This document shows, one piece after another, positions 11,801-26,800 of a stretch of DNA of 64,000 nucleotides. Both the position numbers and the translations under genes were made by a program. Source of the stretch: Phoronis australis (Eukaryota; Phoronida; Phoronidae). Location: assembly GCA_002633005.1 (NCBI GenBank), contig NMRA01001047.1, positions 1 through 64,000 on the forward strand. Direction: 5' to 3'. The notes beneath the pieces were generated by a model. It did no database searches and was not told where the DNA came from. It saw nothing but the letters and a program-made list of their open reading frames with translations. Position 1 is the stretch's first letter, and every line of letters begins with the position of its first letter.

Positions 11801-14800
11801 TCACTAGAATGCCGAAGCTTCGCACACTGCATGCACAGCACAACCAGATCGGTACCATTCCAAACTGCTTTGATAACCTTGAGTACCTCAATATTGCCCA
11901 CAATAAGCTGCGCAATTTCAGCGTGGCCAAGATGAGACGGCTCAAGTCGCTCAATGCCAGTCACAACGACTTAGAAAACCTTCCCATGGGCCTGTGTAAC
12001 CTCGTACATCTGGAGCAGGCACGACTTAATAACAACCAGATACGGTTCCTCTCGCAGGACATCGTGCTGCTGCGCAACTTGCGAACACTCGACTTGTCAT
12101 ACAACAAGCTGTCCAGCCTGCCGCAGGTCATAGACGAACTGGATAAGCTGGAGTACTTCTGCATCAAGGGAAACAAGATTGAGTCACGTCCTCAGGTGAC
12201 GAACAATCACGCCGCGTACACGGGCGATATGATGTCTCACAGGCAGACAAATGGAGTCAACAAGCGCAAGAGTTTCTTCAACTGGACGTTTAAAACAAAA
12301 AACATTCCTGAACGAACAAGGAAACCGTTGGACACGAAAGCACGTGGACAGAAGACAGTGAAACGAGATGGTGACCAGAGATACCCTAAGCAGAAAGTCA
12401 TGGATTACTTGGATGGAGCTAAACCTACAAGGACTTCCCCGAAACAGGTCAAGAAACGGGAAACAAAGAGGGGTGACACAGACAACGAGGCAAAACTGAG
12501 AACTCATATGACACCAACACCACCCCCAGAGACGATAGTAAAGCGTTCCATCACTAGTGAGGACAATTCAGCAACAGTGACATCAACGAAAGACATGGCA
12601 GTATTCGACAAAGTAAGGGTAAAATACCTCACAAAATGCTCTTCACAAAATATGTCACTAGAATTCCTGTAGAACCATTCTATTTATAATCGGACGGTAC
12701 TTTCTGCTCTCGATTGTTGCACAGAACAAAAATCTGCATGGGTTAGTGTCATTTTTGAATTTTTTAATGCAGAGTAATTGTTACTTATTCCACTCTGAAA
12801 TAGCCAACACCACAACTGACTTATTCTAAGCAAAATACTACATTTAGCAAAACGGTATATTGAATTTTCAGAGTCAGATAGACGAGAGCGGACAGGTGCA
12901 CATGTCAGTACCCGACACTCATATAACCACAAGCACAGACTACGCTCTGATTGGTCTGTGCAACCAGGTGGAGGCCTTGCTGAATCGCGACTTACTCCAA
13001 CCAATCATATCACACAAAGTCAACAGCAAACGGTCATCTATGTAAGTATGTCTTTTCTAAAACTGAACTCTCCGACTTTCCCTACTTGTTCGAATATTTT
13101 TCATGAACTTAGAATAAGATCAAAGATAGACAGTGTGAATAATTCCTAAAAAGTCAACAAATCCATTGTGATTTGTAAAGAAATACATTACGGTTTAAGG
13201 AGTTTTCTCACTGAACATGTCTTTGCAGACCAACCGTGCCCTCGGTGTCACAAGATGCAAGCCAGCCAAAGGAGAGCACACAGGTCACAAACCACACCCC
13301 CAACCATGTGACAGGCCACTCCTCCATCCCACATACTAGCCATACCCCAAGCGACACCTCTATTCATCTCACTAGCCCCGCCTCCAGCCCATCAAACAGT
13401 CATGCCCCTGTCAACACCCCAAGTCAACTCACAAGCCACACCCCTAAGTCATCAACTCGTTACGTCCCGGACCCTTCACCTAGCCAACATACGGCATCTA
13501 CCACCAACCCACTCACAAACCACAGCCATGCCTCCCACACAATCCCAAGCCATCTGGTCAGACCAGTCAGTAGCCAACCTCCCGCCTATCCTTCTAGCCA
13601 CACCCCTCTCCAGCAACAGTCAGCAAATCAAGAGAACAAACATCCAGCAACACGCGTTCAACAGATAAGAGAACAGACATGGCTGTTGAAGACAGCAGCT
13701 GACACTTTTATGATCACTCAGTATGGAGGTATATTCAGGTCGAAAGTCGATCCCAATGTGAAACTGTTCGTACCTCCGAACGCTGTCATTCAGCCAACAG
13801 AGATTACTTTACAGGTAACCAACAACTAAATGTCTAATTTAAAAAAAAGCTCTAAGAATAAGAATATACTAGATATTTAAGTTACATCAAAACAGTATTG
13901 TATCATGAACTTCACTAATTTGAATTTGCTAAACTCGTTTGAAAAAACATCCACCATACTGTTTGATACATCTCAGTCCCTTAAAACTTCTAATCCCAAT
14001 ATGCATTAACATTTTCCAGATTGCAAAAGTAGACCAGGAGATTTTTTACGAGGCTAAAAAACAGAACCACGACAAGCTGCTGGCAAACCTGACATCTGTT
14101 GGAGATATTGTGCATGCCAATCAGAGCTCCTCAACTGACATACTCAAACCGGTCACTATGGCAATACCAGCGCCACCTGTCAACAAGGGTGGCAAACTGC
14201 ATATCATGTCATATAACGATAACAACATGTGTAGTGTGTCATCCACTCCGTATCGCCAACAGAAGGGTTACATAACCTTCCAGACATGGCGGCTAGCAGG
14301 GTATGTAACTACACAACAATTTTGGACAGTCAGAATTTTGAATTTTATTCAGAACCATGACGACTGAAATTTTTACAGAACTTGTAGTAAAGTTATTTGA
14401 GCACATCCCCCTGAGCGCAGATTTACAGGTCGGAAGGCTTTCTGCCAGGCTATCAAGAGGCTCGTAGCTCTTCATCCATGTCCCTTATGGTTTGGTTTTC
14501 TACTAGTTAGCTTGTTAGCTTGCGTAAACTTTTACAAAAAAAATAAAAAGAAGCCAAATGATGACCAAGTGAGAAATTGCAGTTAATTAGGGAATTCTTT
14601 GTTCGTGTATCTCAACATTTATGTTAACAACTATATATCTTTTTACAATAAATTACCCGCACAATGCTCTCTGTTAAATCCACTTCACCTTTCACCTGTA
14701 GGAAATGTGACCTATTGCTTACACACCATGGGGTAACAATTACACTGTTTTTTTAAACACAAAGGCGACAGTGAGAGTTATCTAACATTCACGCTGTTTA

Positions 14801-17800
14801 AGTGACTCCTTCTTTACATTCCAGTGGAAAAGGTGCTGTGCTAACCAAGGCTAAGTGCAAGTACAAAGCCAGTCGTTCTGTAGAGACGTTACTGTCACAT
14901 CTTCAACATTAGACATCTACTGAAGGCACATGCCTGCTTTCACCACACAGTATTAAGAAGTTAGCAGAAGTCACTACAGATCCTCTTATAACCAATGGAG
15001 TATTGTCAGTTGGAGTACAGATTTAGTATGTTAGTGTATTGTTGCCACAACAGGTGTCTCTGCAACAACACATCTAGGCTAATTTTGCTCCTATCTAGTG
15101 CACAGTGCAGCTGCAGTTTCTCAACGGAAATAAATTAAGAGTTTTTAGATTCTAATTAGCTCACTTTGTTCTGTGAAGATGTTATAAAACAACATTTGGC
15201 TCAGTTTCAATTGCTGGCACCAAGATTACCATACATTGTTAAGTTTGCAATTATTTTTGTTCAAAATAAGGGAACATTCAAAGTATATCAAGACAAATGT
15301 ACGTCACCTTCAAGGCCCAGATCTCGCTATTATAAAACCTCACAGTGTAGCAGATCTACACAAAAGTGCATCGGAATAGAATAGATTCTGCAAACCAAAG
15401 GCTGTCTGATTCTCTGTACTAATGGGACTACTTTATTTATGAGTATTATTTTTGTTCACAATAAAGTCTTTGAAAATTCCGCAAATGTGTTGGTATCTAG
15501 ATCGACATGAACAGAGGTCCATTCACAAATTTGACACCATGAACATTTTAGAGAAGTACCCCAACAGGGTGTTCAAATTGGAGAAACTAAACAACAATTT
15601 TTACAGTCTGCAATATAGTCAATAAAACAGAACTTTGGAAATTCATTCAGCATCCCTTCCAAGACAATGTGTGCATTCCATGGACCAGTGATAACAGGAG
15701 TGCCACTCAGGACATCTAATATACGAACACAGTGCACACATCTAGATGAACATGTGTCCAGGTGTGGACCTCACAAAAATTTTTAACAATGTGTAGGGAT
15801 ACGTTCAGGAGTGCGTCCCGCGTCAATGGTGCGTAAACATTTTCACCGACGCGCTGGAAGAGCCTAACATGGGCCAATGATTGCACAAAGACTGAGTCAC
15901 AACCACGTCTTATTTTGAAAAATATGTATTGCATTGAGATTCGGTGACAGTGCAGAGCAACTGACAAAAAAAATAATGTCAGTTACCAAAACAACAACAT
16001 CTAGTGTACGGTAAAAACAAAGATCGAAACTGTGGATTTAAGAATTTGTTTAAATTCAAATACAGTTCGCTGTTTGGACCAATCACTACTTGATATGCAA
16101 CGTACTAAGGCACGTAAAATGCTGCCGCTACAGAAAATCGAATTAAAAAAGGGCAAAAAATGGTAACACGGTCCTCCAAATTGACCAATAGATTTGACGC
16201 CCTGTGGGTCAACTGGTCCAAACCTTAAAAGGATCCACGCTGTTATATCACCCATCCAGGTAAGCACACACACACACACACTTACCGTTGTAAAATAAAA
16301 ATGGAATGTCATAGTGAGCCACATTCTTGATGTTAGCGTGGGTGGAGCTGGTGGCCTTACAGCGCAGGATGTACTCATGGCCGTCTCTACCAGGGGTATT
16401 CTCTTGTAACATGATGTTCTGCAACACAAGGCAGAGTGCCATTAAAATAAAACTGAAGACGATTGGTTCACCGGACTGTCAACTGCCTCCACCTGGTGGT
16501 TATTTTTAAAACTGTGTTTGGTTGGATGCTCTCCTGGCTAAAGAGAAAAAACAAATAATAAAAGTACTCAAGCAGCAATGAAATGTGTGCGTTGGCACTG
16601 TTTTCTTAGTTCCACTTTTCAATCGGCCAATCATCCTTGTTTAAGTGACAAACCATGCAAATACTCGCAGCAGTTTAAAGCCTTTGTAACACGATAAATG
16701 AATGTATTGTCTCGCCAAAGAGTTTCTAGATAGGATAACGAGGCCCCCTTTCTTCAATCCACAGTTGCTAAGGTGGTTGGCACAAGTATACTACATTCAA
16801 CAGCCTTCCACCAAAACATTCCAGCAAACCCGTCGGAAAAATATGGCTACACCTCTTGACCTCGTCAAATAAAGTCAAGATTTATTGATCTTCATATGTT
16901 GACCCCAAACAGTAACCAAGACAACATTGGTGAAAATAAGGTTACACAAGAGACTGGATATTTCATTTCAACACCAATTCAGCAGCAGCCTGATGCAAAA
17001 AATATCCTGACTACTTGCCAATAGACGAATACGTTAATTCTCAGGTTAAGCACCATACAGCCACGAAATTCAAACGTCAAGGACAGCAAAAAGTGATTGC
17101 ACACTAATCAATGTATGACTGAATTAGACTAAAGACGAGGTGCATTCATTCGCAGTTGTCAACAGATAAATATTTCCTCAAAGAAAACAGTAAAACATGC
17201 CAGAACTATTTCATACAATAATTCAAAAATATCAGCAAATAAAAGCCCAGTCATCAGTTCCATAAACAATTTTGAATAAAGGTGTGCACTCATATTTTGA
17301 CTTGACTTTCCATGCTTTTTCGTGGAGCAATTTTCATTTTGCAGAATGAGAGTCCTTTCACAACACAAATAATTTTTTTGTAAAAATCTTTTGTAATCAA
17401 AAGCATGAACTAGAGAAATGTGAATTGTTCCCGAAATTTGCTATGAGATTTTCATGAGCTTCCACCTTTTTTCATTTTTCATAACTGTCCCATGCATGGC
17501 ACTTATTGTTATAATTACCCAAGTTTTCTCTCACTAGTAAAACTATGTCAAAGATGTGACAGTCAGATCTTTCAAACGAACTTGGTCTCACACATCCTGA
17601 TTATTTCAATGTTCAGTTTCAACACTCACATGTAAGTTGGCTTTGCCATTCTGTAAGTCTATAGTGAGGTGTCGCGAGTTCCCGGTCATGCTAGGAATTT
17701 CACCGTCATTCGCTTGGCCGATAATTTCTATGTCCACTTTCCCGCTGACATCGGAGCCTGATGGATTGTTGTGTGAATCCTAATTGGTGAATCGTAATAT

Positions 17801-20800
17801 CATGAAAGGTACACAAACAACTGGCGCCCTCTAAGAAAATCTGTAGCAACAAAAGCGCAGTTGTGACTTCATATAGACCAATACTGAAGAGTTTCTTCAA
17901 AACACGTTTCTCAGACTCCCATGCTGGTATAGAAAGCAAAAAAAAAAACAGACTATTCAAAGTGGTTCTCTGCCTCTGAAACAGAAATCAAACTGTTCAC
18001 CAGGTATTTTTATGGTTTGTTCACAAAGATATTGAATAGTTTTTTAATATCAAAGCATTTTTTGTATAGTTTCAAATTTCAAAAAACGATCGGTCAACTG
18101 CTCGTCACTTCGTCGATATTTCTCCCACACAGCAAAGCATGTCTCCTTATTTGGTATGACAAGCTGCAAAGAGTCCAACTTCTTTGTGCGCGCGCACACA
18201 CACACGCACACACATGCACACACACACAACTAGGTGGAGAATCTGTATTGGAATGAAAGTGTATATTTCGTCTTTGTTCTAAAAATAGTGAATCTGACGC
18301 TTTTGTCAAGAAATTCTTGCATTATTCAAGTTAGCATACCCAAGAAGTAGTTTAGCTAAGATCTGTTCAAAGTTATTTCTTACGAGTTTTCGCGTTCCAT
18401 GCCTCTTTAACGATCATCAACATTTATTTGAATTAACTTGGACAACAGGTTGTCTCCATCCTGGGACATTCAACTGAGAATGTGCCCAGTGCACACACTT
18501 ACCCTCAACTCCAGCGTGAGATTTCTGATGAGAGATCGACTGAGGGCCTTTTGAGTGTTGGACACAGAGGGGGTGCCAGGCGCCTCAGTGGGCACCAGTT
18601 TCACTGGGGGACCTCCAACCACCTCCACCACCATCTGAAAAAGAAAGCCCTGTTATTAAATAAAACATTCCACGGTGAAACATTGGATATTTCAAGTGAA
18701 TCTAAATCAAAGTAGATGTTTAGAAGTCATTTTTTCATGCGTGTACACATGTTTCTCAATATAAAGATGATTCGAGGCCTTTATAACTCTGCCTTTTGTT
18801 GCATTAAACACTTTGTAAACAATACAACTAAACTAACCTTTAAGTAAAACTCCGTCCAGTCCTTTTAAGTGCAGGAGTCAGAAAGTTGTCTAAAAGTGGG
18901 GAACTCAACTTTTACTTGAGACTTTATTTGCCTTTTTCAAAAATGGACATGACCCTTGTTGTTTAAAAAATCCACAACATTAATGAATGCCAAGTTTGCA
19001 CTTCACTATCTTTAACTCCTAGTTTTACACTCACTTTGAAGAACTAGCATGCCCAAAAACGAGTTAGACGAGCTCACATCCAGTTTCAAATTCTCTGAAT
19101 GGATGCACCAATGGTTACACAAAACTTAACCAATCACATACAACCAAAGAGCACATGAACAACACCAGTGACACCTACAGGCATGTTGACCTCAGGATGG
19201 ACTGCATCCTTATAGGAGAAGAGGATGTTGTACATCCCAGCCACAGTCATTGCTTTGGGCTTGGTAAACAAGAAACCACCGTCAGTTTTGGTGTCCGGTG
19301 CGAAGGTAAATTTCTGCAATTAAAGAGCAACTGGGTTTGATCTTAATGAAGAACAATTACACAACACAGCACAGCACATCACATCACAGCAGAGCACAGC
19401 ACAGCACGTCACAGTACAGCACAGCACAGCAAAACAAAACACAAATGTAACTAGGTCTTAAGGGACGTTCTCGACTAGAAAAGTAACTTTACAGAACTAA
19501 GCAAAAGCAAATGTCGAGTGATCAGTGTGACGGATCCATTTAAGCGACCTGCGCACGTCTGGCACAACATGTACCAGACACCGTGCAATTACCTTTTATA
19601 TTTTTAGCGAATGTCAGAAATTGCGATTTGTAATAACATCAAACAAACAAAATGGATTTTGTTGTTTAACAGCTCTGGCCAAAGCCAATAACCTCAAGAT
19701 GACTATCGCACTCAATAATAATCTCAAGACTGCATTTTTCCACTGCAAATAATAATAATAAGAATAATCTCCCATTAAATGAATGAATTTGGATAAACAC
19801 ACACTTTGTTATAAATTAGACAGTGAAGTCACATGATTTAGAATAGTCACGGACTTCGAACAACTTTGCAAGTCTGGCAGCTTTCATGAATGTTTAGTGA
19901 CGATGTTGTGATCTTACTACACTGACAAAAGTTATGGTTAAACCCCAAATTCACGACACAAAATAAACATTCAACCTGGAATGACCCAATGGATATGAAC
20001 AAGCAGACATCTTCAGGTAAGGCATCAGTATAGTGGATTTAAATGTCAGAAAATTAAGTATTCGGTAAGGAAACTAGCAAAAACTAAAAACCAAACCTTT
20101 TGAGCGGGTATGACCTGATCCTTCATCCACATGACCATTGAGAAATGATTCATTTTGGTTGTGCTGATCGTACTTCCATCTTCAGCAGTTGCGTAAATCT
20201 TCAGGTCTAAAACGACAAGCCAATCGCCACATATAGCTCAAGCACAGGCGGACTACGAGACCTACCTTTCATTCATGTTTACTTCGTTCTGGAGTCGGTG
20301 AATATAAAGCTCTTCGCAGCCATGTTTCACCAAAAATGCGACTTTAGGTTGAAGTCACAAATTTGTCCTGAGCTCAATTCCACTATTTCAGAAAAAAATA
20401 ACATCACTCCACTATCAACTGTTGTAATAACGCTACTCACGAGGCATGGGCGAACCAGCGATGAACTCTTTTCCAGACACAAACTCCACTTTCAGATCCA
20501 TCGGTTTCTCAAGATCTGGCTCAACCCTGATCTTCAGACGAGGTCCATTGATGGTTGTACGCTTCAGGAAGGCCTTGGGTTGAATCTCATATGTGCCTCT
20601 AAAAGTTTAGGTAAACTTTCTCGTATTATAAATACAGTAATTAAAAATACAGAAAAACATTGCACAATAGACAAAGGAAACACATACACACATCCATGCG
20701 CGTGTATTTCGACACCTGACAACAAAATTAGAACCCATGCGTACTCGAGGAAACAAAAGAGCCAGAAAGGACCATTTATTGTTAAGTTTTCAAGTTTTAC

Positions 20801-23800
20801 GTAAATTGTTAAAGAGTCGATCCAAAAAAAATTTCAATTTTGGTGACACATTTTACAGTCTACTAAATTTGAAATTTTAAACGCATATGACTAAAGGAAG
20901 ATGTCTCTCTGGAATATAGATTTACAACATTAATGTTTTGTATGTTTTTTATGCAAATCATGACACGTTTACACATTTAACTAAAAAACATATGAGCCTG
21001 ATATTGGGCCTAACCTTATAAAAGGAACCATAACAAACGTGTTCACTTTTGAACTTTTGTTAACAGTGATTGAATACCATGGGGCCATGGGATCCCTAAC
21101 ACAAGAATTGATATTCTCCAACCAATTAGGGATCCCTTAATCAAAGGTACACTCCAACTTTATAAGTTTCTATTTTCACAAAGCTTGGAATAGCAACAAA
21201 AACATCTAGTCACTGTCACTAGTATGACCTATGTATGCAAATAGAGGTCAAACTGATGACATCACTAACAGACAAAAGTTAAACAAATATAACAGACAAT
21301 TACACCGGCTGAGATGTTCACTACCGTCCAGTTATCAACTACAGAGACAACGGGACCCTTCAAAACTACTTAAGCAAACAGAATCCGTTTGAGTCGACTG
21401 TCTTGGACTAACCCCAGTGGAAAGGTTACGTGTCTATTATAGATTGAATACAACAAAATTACCTGAACAGAGTGAGAACAGAAACCCATAACAAGAATTT
21501 ATACAAGCGCGGCCACTGGTGCAATAGAGCCACTTATATTACAAGCTTTTCAAGTTACAAAGAAGGTGCAAAGTAGATATTAGTCCTCTATATAACGAGA
21601 GCCCTGGTCAGTGTTTGTGCCCATTCTCTAATAAGCATTGACAAACAGCCTGAATAGCAAACTTCTTATACTTACTTTTTTGCCGAGACGATTGGCTGGT
21701 CAAACTTAGCTTTACCGTTCTTGTCCGTTTTATCTGGTTTCAGGGGAGGGTGTAACTGAAAACGTACACGCAACATTGACGTTATGTGCGACCCTAGAAA
21801 AATGTCCAACTTCTGGGAACATGAAAGTCTCAGAAATGGCTCATCGGATTAAAAATGAAACTTTCAGATATCACACTTTATTCCAATCGAAAAAATGGGG
21901 TTTCTAATAAGAGCGCTTGTTCTTCGATTTGTCATCACAATATGGCCAAAGATTGATGTAATGGTTTACACACTGTTATTCAAACCATTACTGTATGAAC
22001 AAGTTGCATAAAACAAAAGAGAAACGGTAAAATTAGAAACCTGTGACAGCATGTTTGAAATTTCATCTTGAACATAAGTTTAAACCACAGAAAATTTGAC
22101 ACTGATACTGCTGTTTTGCTATTAAAGAATACATCGTTGATTTTACTCAATTTTACCAAAACACATGACTCAAGTAATGACATATTGATATAAAACCAAA
22201 AAAGAAATTCCACAGGCTTTCTACTTTTACAAAATAAAATACTTTTACAACCGAGTTAAACTCAACAATTACAAGAATTGCACAAACTTGCTGATAACAA
22301 TACATATAACCTTAAAAGAAATGGGGGTTGTCGTTAAAGCACAAGTTAAGTTGTAAAATACTAACATAACGTCTTAACAGATGACTGAAAGTTAGCCAAG
22401 ACACCAACCCTTGGAGTATAGTTGACATTAGAATATCAACAAGGTAACCTGACTTGGCAACTTCCCTTGATATAATTTTTTACCTTATTTCTTTACGCGC
22501 ACTTTAAATTGGAAAAAATATTTAACTGTAAATTCACCAACATCGGCGAAAACAGTAAGTTAGACGTCTGAATAATAATATAAAACCAGCGTGGCAAGAA
22601 GCCGCGTTACCTTGAGTTGAGCATCTCTTGCCACCTGCACCTGAACGCCCTCCTCCTTACACGGGTTACCTGACTTGTCACACAGCTGGACAGTTAGAGC
22701 CTTTGGTAGTTTGGTGTCATTGAAGATGTGAAGGACCTTGGACAAGTGGAGAAATGTGAAGCAATGAACGATGGGGACACTGAACATATGAAGCAACATA
22801 ATTTGACAACGTGATGGAGAAAATGTGAAGCAACACTTTTACTGGTAAGGTGAAACAATGAGACCACTGCAAAGGTAAGAGATATCCAAATAAGACGTAC
22901 CTTCAAGAAAAGAGAAAACAAGAAACAACAAACTAAAATGGTTGAGTCTTACTCCCACCTCAAACACGTGGTTAATTTGCATATGAGAAGTGCTGTGTAC
23001 AATACCTTTATTCGAATCTGACCCTACAACTTATTTATGACAAGTTTCATGATAACTTGCATTTCACGGGGACACATTTCTCAACTCAGAGAAGACCTAA
23101 AGCCCACACACTGAGCGTATTACGATCTCGCATTAACAACCAGTCATCACTTAATACTCTCCCAGTCTCTCACCTCAGTCTCGTCCCAGTCCAGTACATT
23201 GATCTTGGCTGGAGGTCCAGGTAACATCTCCAGTTTCACGTACTCTTTGAATTGCTTGTAAGTGACACAGACCTCACGCATTCCCACTTTGCCATCGTCA
23301 AACTCAATGCCGCTGATGTCGAAGCCACCCGACTGAAAGACACGCCAGAAGACATGACAATCTATCCCAACCATCATTGGTACAGAGCCATTTCCACATA
23401 CAGACCTCATGTTACTGACACTGATAATACGAAAAGTCATATAGAGTTCGAATGCGAAAATTTTTTTTGAAAAATTTACCAAACTTTACATAGATGGGTG
23501 CAAAGTGCACAAAGTTGTGAGCTTGCCTTGATGCCCTCCACTTTGTACAACAAATTGACCTATCGCAAGATCCGCCCCCTTGCGTAATGTCAACTAACAA
23601 ACAATAAGTTTTACCCGGCAATGTGTTGTTTTGTCGGGTAAAATGGCAGCTTGGAAACGAAGGTGTGTCAATAATGCTGCGTTTTAAATGGTCAGTTAAG
23701 CCGTCACTCAAAATCCTGGCGACAAGTCAATTACCAGCTGTATACCTCAATTGTATTTCTTTGCTTTCTGTTGATGCCCAAAGGCCCAAACCTGTGAGGA

Positions 23801-26800
23801 TGTTGGTTCATGTACGTCTAAATCAAATTTTAACCCTGATTGCAATTGTTTTCTTCATGAATCTTTGTTCTAGTATGACCGGGACGACTAGTTTTGCGAC
23901 ATCTGGTCCAACTCACCTGTCCCAGTCCGCGTAGGGTATTCTCAACGATCAGGTGGTCACCGGATATCTGTAAATCTTTCAGAACACCCTTTGGTAGCTA
24001 CAATATAAATGGCAGCAGATACAGCACATGCTGTCGACTATCTAACATCCCAGTAAATACGAATTAGGGTTGAGCGGTCATTTATAACTAACAGGCAATG
24101 GACAAAATATTGCCCTGCAGTGTCTAGATTTAACATTTAGCATAAAAATGACAATGACTCACCATGGGCCAGCTAAAAGAAAGATTAAAGAATGACCAAA
24201 TTAATTTAAGTATGCAAAGTGAGGCAAACGGTGAAAAACTTCAGCTCATCACGATTTTCAGTTTATCTCACCTTTGTAATGGCATTGCCAAACTTATCCT
24301 GCACATTCACTAGGATAGAGCCAGCGAGTTTCTCTCCTGCACGCAGCTTGTTCGACGCGCTACAGCAACAAGTGATACTGGCGACCTCATTGGTTACAGG
24401 CCTGAGGGAGAAAAATAAAGTGCAGGCTTCACTTCAACGATAATCACCAAACGTTGTCCACTTCAAATTCCAGTTAAGCACAGCTCATTTAAAGTGGCAA
24501 TAAGCCCTCTTTCCTTTCAAGAAGCGAACATTTGATTTAGACTACATACCGCTCTCTATCATGTGTTCCTTAATCAGATGAGAAGTGATTTCTGGGTTTA
24601 TAAAGAACTGACAGTTTGTCATTCCTTGAGACTCAAAAACTGACACCCAAGTGACGAGCCAACTTGAAGAGCTTGGTATCGAGCTCTAACGAATTGTCAG
24701 TTCTTGCGACAACCCGAAAACACTTCCAACCTCGGTAAATGGCATAAGTCAACATTGATTTTTGTGATGGAAGGCGGGTTTATAGTCCGTTCATGTCAGA
24801 ACTGTCACAGATCTCCCACATCAATTGTCATCTTTTAATACTGTATAACAACCAGACATAAGCATTGTTATTGAAAACAGACGGTATGAGCCAAACACGG
24901 ACTCAGAATTTCTGACTAGAAGGAGAACACACACACGCACGCGCGCGCGCGCACACGCACACGCACACACGTATATGTACATGTACATGTATATACCTGA
25001 GACTGACATATTCATATACAAGATATAATCAGATAAACTACTCTGACAGACAGTAAGTAATGTCCTCAGCAGTGCAGCATAAAGCAGACACTCACTTGAT
25101 AGAAAAGCTGACTTCGACCTCCTTATAAGACACCTGACAATACTTGACATCAGACACAGAGTTGGGCACCTTGGTGTCTGGCAACTGGCCCTTGGTCACT
25201 AAGTCCTTGTTGACCGAGTTGGTCCAGTTGACCTTAAGGTCACCAGCCCTCTTAGAGTCCAAAGTGATCTCACGACCTGCCTCGTCCTTGACGATAAACT
25301 CTGAAACAACAAACGAAGGATATTCAAAATGTGTAGCTACTATTTAAGCGGAAAGCAACCATTTTTGAAGTTTCTTTCACTAAAATATTTCGGATGTCCC
25401 TTCAGTTGGTTCTTTGCTTACAGATCCAACAAGAGTTCACATACTAGGAAGTCTGCATTTGAACCACAATATTTGACAATAAAAGAACATCAGGGTCCCT
25501 ATTCACTGCATGCCAACTAGACCTCTTTCAACCTGTAGCTATGGTAACCAAATGTGTGCATTCTCTTGTGCAAAGAGGTTCAGCTGACTGCCTGTCTAAA
25601 TAGTCAATCATCACCTGTACTCATTTGAAACTAAAGTTCAAACTGAAAAATTTCAGTCCGCCTCAAACAAAATATTTTGACTACTACGTTATTCGAACCC
25701 TCACAGTACAAACAATGGATCAAAAATCTAGTACTTAGACACTGTGTCACCAAGACACATAAACGACAAAAAGTCTTTATGTATGTATTAAGTAAATGAT
25801 TTCTGAAACGACATAAAGAAAACACAATTGATAAGGTAACACAATTTTGGTTTTCTGGGCATTTTTTGGAAAAAACGAGTTAAGAAAAAAATTTATTCTG
25901 GGTTCAATGAAAGATCAAGTTTCCAGTGTTCGAACCTGTACTGTTAACACAGTAACTAGAGCCAAGCACTCAGTTACTTCAGAACATTTTCATTTATTGG
26001 TGTTTTCTGTAATAAAAAAGTACTTGAGTGTTAAGATAAAAAGAACACTATAGTGTACATTCACTTAATTTTAACTTGATAAAGTTAATGTTTACTTAAA
26101 TTTAATTCCTGCAACATTTATTTCAGCCTTTATTCAAATTACTTAATAAAATGCAAATTGAATTTAAGGATCATGTATCAACACAAAACGAAAAGGAAAA
26201 GTAACTAGAGCCAAGCACTCAGTTACTTGAAAACATTTTCATTTATTGGTGTTTTCTGAAATAAAAAATTACTCGAGTGTTAACATAAAAAGAACACTAT
26301 AGTGTACATTCACTTAATTTTAATTAGATAAAGTTAATGTTTAATTAAATTTAATTCCTGCAACATTTACTTCAGCCTTTATTCAAATTACTTAACAAGA
26401 GCAACGCAGAGCGTTGAAATGCGCCCACAATTGCACCGCATACGGTATCCTTCTAGGGTTGTTTATTGGTACCATAAAGTGGCCAGTAGAGGGCATATAT
26501 GTAGTATGTTGTACTTTGCAAAATGGAAAGGCATGGTCATTGTCTCCTCAATAGGCTAGGGGCAAAATGTGAGTGATCTTCATAATACAAGCACATCCTA
26601 TACATCAGTTGCTTAAAGCACCACAGAAACATAGAATTAAAAACAAATTTACCAACATACGAGATTAGCACAGCATTAGAATGCCAGAAACAAATTTCTA
26701 CTTGGAACTTTTCCTTCATAGTCACGAAGTAACACAAAGTATACACCTGAAGACCTATGAAAATACAGAGGTCAATGTAAAATACTAAAATTGCCACTAG

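Noticed and set aside
11331-12507. Several minus-strand open frames inside the LRR exon
   Set aside because: They are antisense shadows of the leucine-rich repeats; no splice or conservation support.
21080-21140. Inverted GGGATCCCTAA / TTAGGGATCCC pair
   Set aside because: Eleven-base arms with a 30-base loop and no flanking duplication; may be chance.
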